DNA of 64,000 bases, taken from contig CAXXNZ010000026.1 of NCBI GenBank assembly GCA_963676075.2, forward strand, positions 1 through 64,000, given 5' to 3'. This document shows positions 60,791-64,000 of this stretch, one piece after another (the stretch's first letter is position 1; each line of letters starts with the position of its first letter). The position numbers and the translations under genes were made by a program. The notes under the pieces were generated by a model. It was given only the letters and a program-made list of their open reading frames with translations. It ran no database searches and had not been told where the DNA came from. The DNA is from JAHJQZ01 sp963676075. GTDB lineage: Bacteria; Pseudomonadota; Alphaproteobacteria; Rhizobiales; Devosiaceae.

Positions 60791-61024
60791 TATTGTTCGT
60801 TGAATGGTAGGCTTTCAGCTGGCGGCGCAAGCAAGCTTTGATAAACCATTGCGACAAAATCCGATCGAACCTAACTCCAAGATAAGGGGTCGTGCCTAGC
60901 ATTGAGCCAAGGAACGCGATCCAGTCACTCTTGTTGTGCCTGCCCGGAATGGCTTAGGCGGTCGAACAAAAGCCGGCGACCGTAGCTAAGGACCGCTTCC
61001 GCACAATGGGGTGCGAAGGGTCGA

Positions 61025-63280
61025 ATGAGATCTGATCCGCGATGGGGAAACGGACGCACGCGCTTTATTTTTAGCGCGCTGCTACCCGTCATGCTGGTTG
61101 TCGTCGTCACGTTCGGTTTTGTGGCGTGGTTGATCTATCTGTCGGCATCCAAAAGCGACGAGCAGGCAGCCGAACGCGAACAGACCCTGGTCCGCCATTT
61201 CCTCGAGCAGCAGCAGGACGTGCTCAGCAACGCCCAGTCCGGGGTTGCCGGCTGGGATGAGGCCGTCAAAGCCGTGTCCGAACCGTTCGACAGGGAATGG
61301 GTTGCGAACAATCTCGGCGAAGAGCTCTATTCTGCCCATGGCATCGACCTGTCCTATGTGCTCGATGCCAGCCTGACCCCGGTGTTCGCCATGTTCGATG
61401 GCGACAGCATCGATCCATCGCGTTTCTCGCGCAATCAGGATGTGCTGAAGCCGCTGGCCGAACGTTTACGCGAGATCAACTGGCAGGGCGCGCTCAGTGC
61501 CTATGTCCAGGGGATCAGCAAGGTCCTTCCCTCCATTGGCGACACCATGATGATCGAGGGAAGACCGGCGCTCGTCAGCCTCGTGCCCATTGCATCGGGC
61601 ACTGGCAAATACGGCTATTCGCCCGGTTCGGAGTTCATCCACATCGCCGTCCGCTTCCTCGATGATCGCTTTGCCGAGGAGATCAATGACGCCATGCTGA
61701 TCTCGGGCGGGCGGTTCGATGAGCCCGATGCACAAATCAAGGACGGTGAAACCAGCATTCCGTTGCTCAACAAGGCTGGTCAGCCCATCGCCAGGTTCAC
61801 CTGGCAGCCCGGCCACCCAGGCGCGAACATCCTGTCCGACAGCCTTCCGGCCATGCTCGGCGGCTTCACCATCATGCTCGCCGTCGTCGCGATTCTGATC
61901 TTCGACCTCAGGCGCTCGACGCATCAGATCGAGGCCGGGCGCGTCGCGGCCCAGCACATGGCATTCCACGACAAGCTGACCGGACTTGCCAATCGCGCCC
62001 TGTTCGAAGATCGGCTCCACGCCGCCATCGCCTCGGCCCGGCGTGGCCCCAAGGGCATCGGAATGATGATCATCGACCTCGACCGCTTCAAGGAGGTCAA
62101 TGACACCTTCGGCCATGAGGCCGGCGACGATCTGATCCGGCAGGTGGCGCAACGCATGAAGCCTCTCCTGCGCGAAACCGATACCATCGCCCGTTTCGGA
62201 GGCGACGAGTTTGCCGTCATCCAGACCGACGTCACCGATGTCGCCGATGTCACCCTTGTTGCCGACCGCATCATCAACGCGATCGCCGCCCCGTTCTCGG
62301 TGGCGCACTCCCAGGCCTTTGTCGGCGCTTCGATCGGCATTGCCCTGGCGCCGGATGATGCTCTGGGCAGCGTCGAACTGGCCCGAAAGGCCGACATCGC
62401 GCTTTACGAAGCCAAGGCCGATGGGCGCAATCGCTATCGCGTCTTCGAAGACAGCATGAGCGAGACGGTCAAGCGCCGTCAGACCATCGAGGAAGAATTG
62501 CGCACCGCGCTCAGCGGCGGCGGCGGGCTCGTTGTTAATTTCGTGCCGCTGGTCCGCGGCGACGGCACCGAGATTTCCGGGGTAACAGCCGAAATCGCGT
62601 GGAACCACAAAACGCTCGGCACGATCGAACGCGACCGTTTCATTCCGGTGGCCGAAACCTGCGGCCTGATCGAGCCCTTGGGCGAATATGTCCTGGACCA
62701 AGCCTGCCGTTTCGGCGCATCCAACCCCGGCCTTCGGGTATGCGTGCACGCTTATGCGGCGCAGCTGCGCAATCTCATGTTCTTCGACAAGCTCTTTTCC
62801 ATTTTGGACGAGACCGGCATGAAACCAGGCGATCTCGAACTCGAGATCTGCGAAAAGATGATGTCGCCGAAAGAGACCGCCGCGGCATCGACCCTTCGCA
62901 AGCTCAGCGGCATCGGCGTCAACATCGCTCTTGGGGACTTCGGTTCCGGATTCCGCGCCCTGGCGCTGCTGCAGAAGTTCGAGGTCGACCGCATCAAGAT
63001 CGACCGCGATTTCTTCGACCAGCTTGCCGACTGCCCCGACCCGGAAGCCATTACCCACGCCGTTGTGTGGCTGGCGCGCGCCATCGGCGTCGAGGTCTCG
63101 GCCGAAGGTGTCGACACCATGGATCAAAAGAACTTTCTGTATCGCATGGGCGTCATGAGCTTCCAGGGCAAGGTCTTCGCACCCGAGAACCAGGCGGAAA
63201 TCCTGATGGAGGCCTTATCGCACGCGCCCGAACATCACGAACGCAAACTGCCCCAGGACGACGTCGAACTCTGGGGGTAG
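61025..63280 (+). CDS. Membrane GGDEF-EAL protein with CHASE4-like sensor and degenerate EAL domain
   Basis: A 751-residue protein. A membrane segment at 15-40, a periplasmic CHASE4-like sensor to about 275 (GVAGWDEAVKAVSEP), a second span at 276-294, a GGDEF domain at about 310-480 with intact GGDEF (392-396) and I-site R383-ETD, then an EAL domain. In the latter the EAL triad is TAE (521-523), the xN ligand is H575, and DDFG is GDFG, so metal binding is likely lost, though K658 and E694 remain. It probably makes cyclic di-GMP and does not degrade it. GAAGGG before ATG. Confidence 0.88.
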   Translation: MRSDPRWGNGRTRFIFSALLPVMLVVVVTFGFVAWLIYLSASKSDEQAAEREQTLVRHFLEQQQDVLSNAQSGVAGWDEAVKAVSEPFDREWVANNLGEELYSAHGIDLSYVLDASLTPVFAMFDGDSIDPSRFSRNQDVLKPLAERLREINWQGALSAYVQGISKVLPSIGDTMMIEGRPALVSLVPIASGTGKYGYSPGSEFIHIAVRFLDDRFAEEINDAMLISGGRFDEPDAQIKDGETSIPLLNKAGQPIARFTWQPGHPGANILSDSLPAMLGGFTIMLAVVAILIFDLRRSTHQIEAGRVAAQHMAFHDKLTGLANRALFEDRLHAAIASARRGPKGIGMMIIDLDRFKEVNDTFGHEAGDDLIRQVAQRMKPLLRETDTIARFGGDEFAVIQTDVTDVADVTLVADRIINAIAAPFSVAHSQAFVGASIGIALAPDDALGSVELARKADIALYEAKADGRNRYRVFEDSMSETVKRRQTIEEELRTALSGGGGLVVNFVPLVRGDGTEISGVTAEIAWNHKTLGTIERDRFIPVAETCGLIEPLGEYVLDQACRFGASNPGLRVCVHAYAAQLRNLMFFDKLFSILDETGMKPGDLELEICEKMMSPKETAAASTLRKLSGIGVNIALGDFGSGFRALALLQKFEVDRIKIDRDFFDQLADCPDPEAITHAVVWLARAIGVEVSAEGVDTMDQKNFLYRMGVMSFQGKVFAPENQAEILMEALSHAPEHHERKLPQDDVELWG

Positions 63281-63462
63281 GCTAGCCACGCGCCGAGGGT
63301 ATCAAAGCGCCTGACCCAGATTCCGGAAGACGGCACGTTCGAACCGGACAAGCAGGCGCATGCGCCACACCGCGATGCCTGAGGGCATCAAGGGTTTGCT
63401 TGGCCGTCGCAAGGGGCCATTATCCGCTCCATTTTTCGATTCCCCTTTCGAGAGGACATGGT

Positions 63463-64000
63463 TTGACCGAGCCGAACGCCGAAACCCTTCTCCGCATGAT
63501 CCGGGCTGGCCGCGGGCTCGACACCGCGGATCTGGTTATCCGCAACGTCCGGCGGCTGGATGTCATCACCGGCGAGATCACCGAGACGGATATCGCCATT
63601 GTCGGCGACAGGATTGTCGGCACGCATGGCCGCTACGAGGGGCACAAGGTGATCGAGGGCAATGGGCGTTTTGCCGTGCCCGGCTTCATCGACACCCATC
63701 TGCACATCGAGTCCTCGCTCGTCACGCCGCTCGAATTCGACCGCTGTGTGCTCGGGCATGGCATCACGACCGTGATCTGCGATCCGCATGAGATCGCCAA
63801 TGTCACGGGATCCGAAGGCATCGCCTATTTCCTTGCCTCGGCGGAACAGGCGATCATGGACATCCGCATCAACCTGAGCTCCTGCGTACCCGCGACACCG
63901 TTCGAGACGTCCGGGGCGCAGCTCGAGATCGACGATCTTCTGGTTTTCCGTGACCACCCCAAGGTCATCGGCCTAGCCGAGATGATGAATTTTCCCGGCG
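63463..64000 (+). CDS. ade: Adenine deaminase, 5' part
   Basis: The first 179 codons of a gene that continues beyond the window. DLVIRNVRRLDVITGEITETDIAIV and FIDTHLHIESSLVTPLEF with the HxH metal motif are typical of the Ade amidohydrolase family, which converts adenine to hypoxanthine. The start is a TTG (63463) with GAGAGG seven bases upstream; no ATG fits the frame. It may link with apt in purine salvage. Confidence 0.85.
   Translation, partial: MTEPNAETLLRMIRAGRGLDTADLVIRNVRRLDVITGEITETDIAIVGDRIVGTHGRYEGHKVIEGNGRFAVPGFIDTHLHIESSLVTPLEFDRCVLGHGITTVICDPHEIANVTGSEGIAYFLASAEQAIMDIRINLSSCVPATPFETSGAQLEIDDLLVFRDHPKVIGLAEMMNFPG

Noticed and set aside
61466..63127. Open frame of 553 codons on the minus strand
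   Set aside because: Antisense to the GGDEF-EAL gene, whose motifs are unambiguous; a product of high-GC codon bias.

Overview
The window looks like a chromosomal segment of a GC-rich alphaproteobacterium, most likely Hyphomicrobiales (Rhizobiales). The grounds are the petABC order, an OxyR/1-Cys peroxiredoxin pair, DUF1059, DUF2852 and DUF2202 proteins, a Nudix-cca pair, and intergenic palindromes of a type common in that order. No rRNA, tRNA, CRISPR array, insertion sequence or phage gene was seen. The species cannot be named from the sequence alone.

Left part (1-12.9 kb). The window opens inside an operon for a complex I/group 4 hydrogenase-like assembly. It holds the end of a NuoB-like subunit, NuoC-like and NuoD-like subunits, a 606-residue fusion of a two-cluster ferredoxin with a GltD/NfnB-type FAD-NAD(P) module, and an overlapping rubrerythrin-like gene. 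The large subunit keeps only one CxxC and has no C-terminal nickel-binding pair, so it is hydrogenase-related rather than a hydrogenase. Next come a leftward psuG-psuK-mogA operon, a rightward potFGHI polyamine import operon with a hairpin after the binding protein, and a DEAD-box helicase with a clear terminator.

Middle part (13-34 kb). A divergent oxyR/peroxiredoxin pair shares an ATAG-N7-CTAT dyad. The OxyR has a single cysteine and Tyr where the resolving Cys normally is. Housekeeping and transport genes follow: methyltransferase, gap, TetR, two EamA exporters, and an isoprenylcysteine methyltransferase-like protein. After these come an orphan PLP decarboxylase, an AraC regulator, a VOC/oxidoreductase/MaoC/MaoC cluster, an esterase, RidA, a YiiX-like protein with its catalytic Cys replaced, apt and the leftward petABC (cytochrome bc1) operon.

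Right part (34-64 kb). This holds trmL, a patatin-like lipoprotein, a renal-dipeptidase homologue and a PatB-type C-S lyase. A TetR gene with a nearby perfect operator precedes a DUF2852 gene. Then come hemF, cca/Nudix/GNAT, a glutathionyl-hydroquinone-reductase-like GST, and a metallophosphoesterase. The overlapping murL-murD2 pair gives an alternative route to the D-Glu residue of peptidoglycan. A 1.56 kb gene-free stretch, including a chain of seven perfect hairpins, precedes a sulfide:quinone oxidoreductase gene and a TPC-type P1B ATPase. The window ends with poxB, a divergent MarR/MFS exporter pair, a GGDEF protein with a degraded EAL domain, and the start of an adenine deaminase gene.

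A dispersed intergenic repeat occurs three times (near 13.1, 27.7 and 42.3 kb). The strongest candidates for new biology are the ferredoxin-GltD fusion complex, the hairpin-rich region upstream of sqr, the single-Cys OxyR, and the YiiX and EAL proteins with altered active sites.
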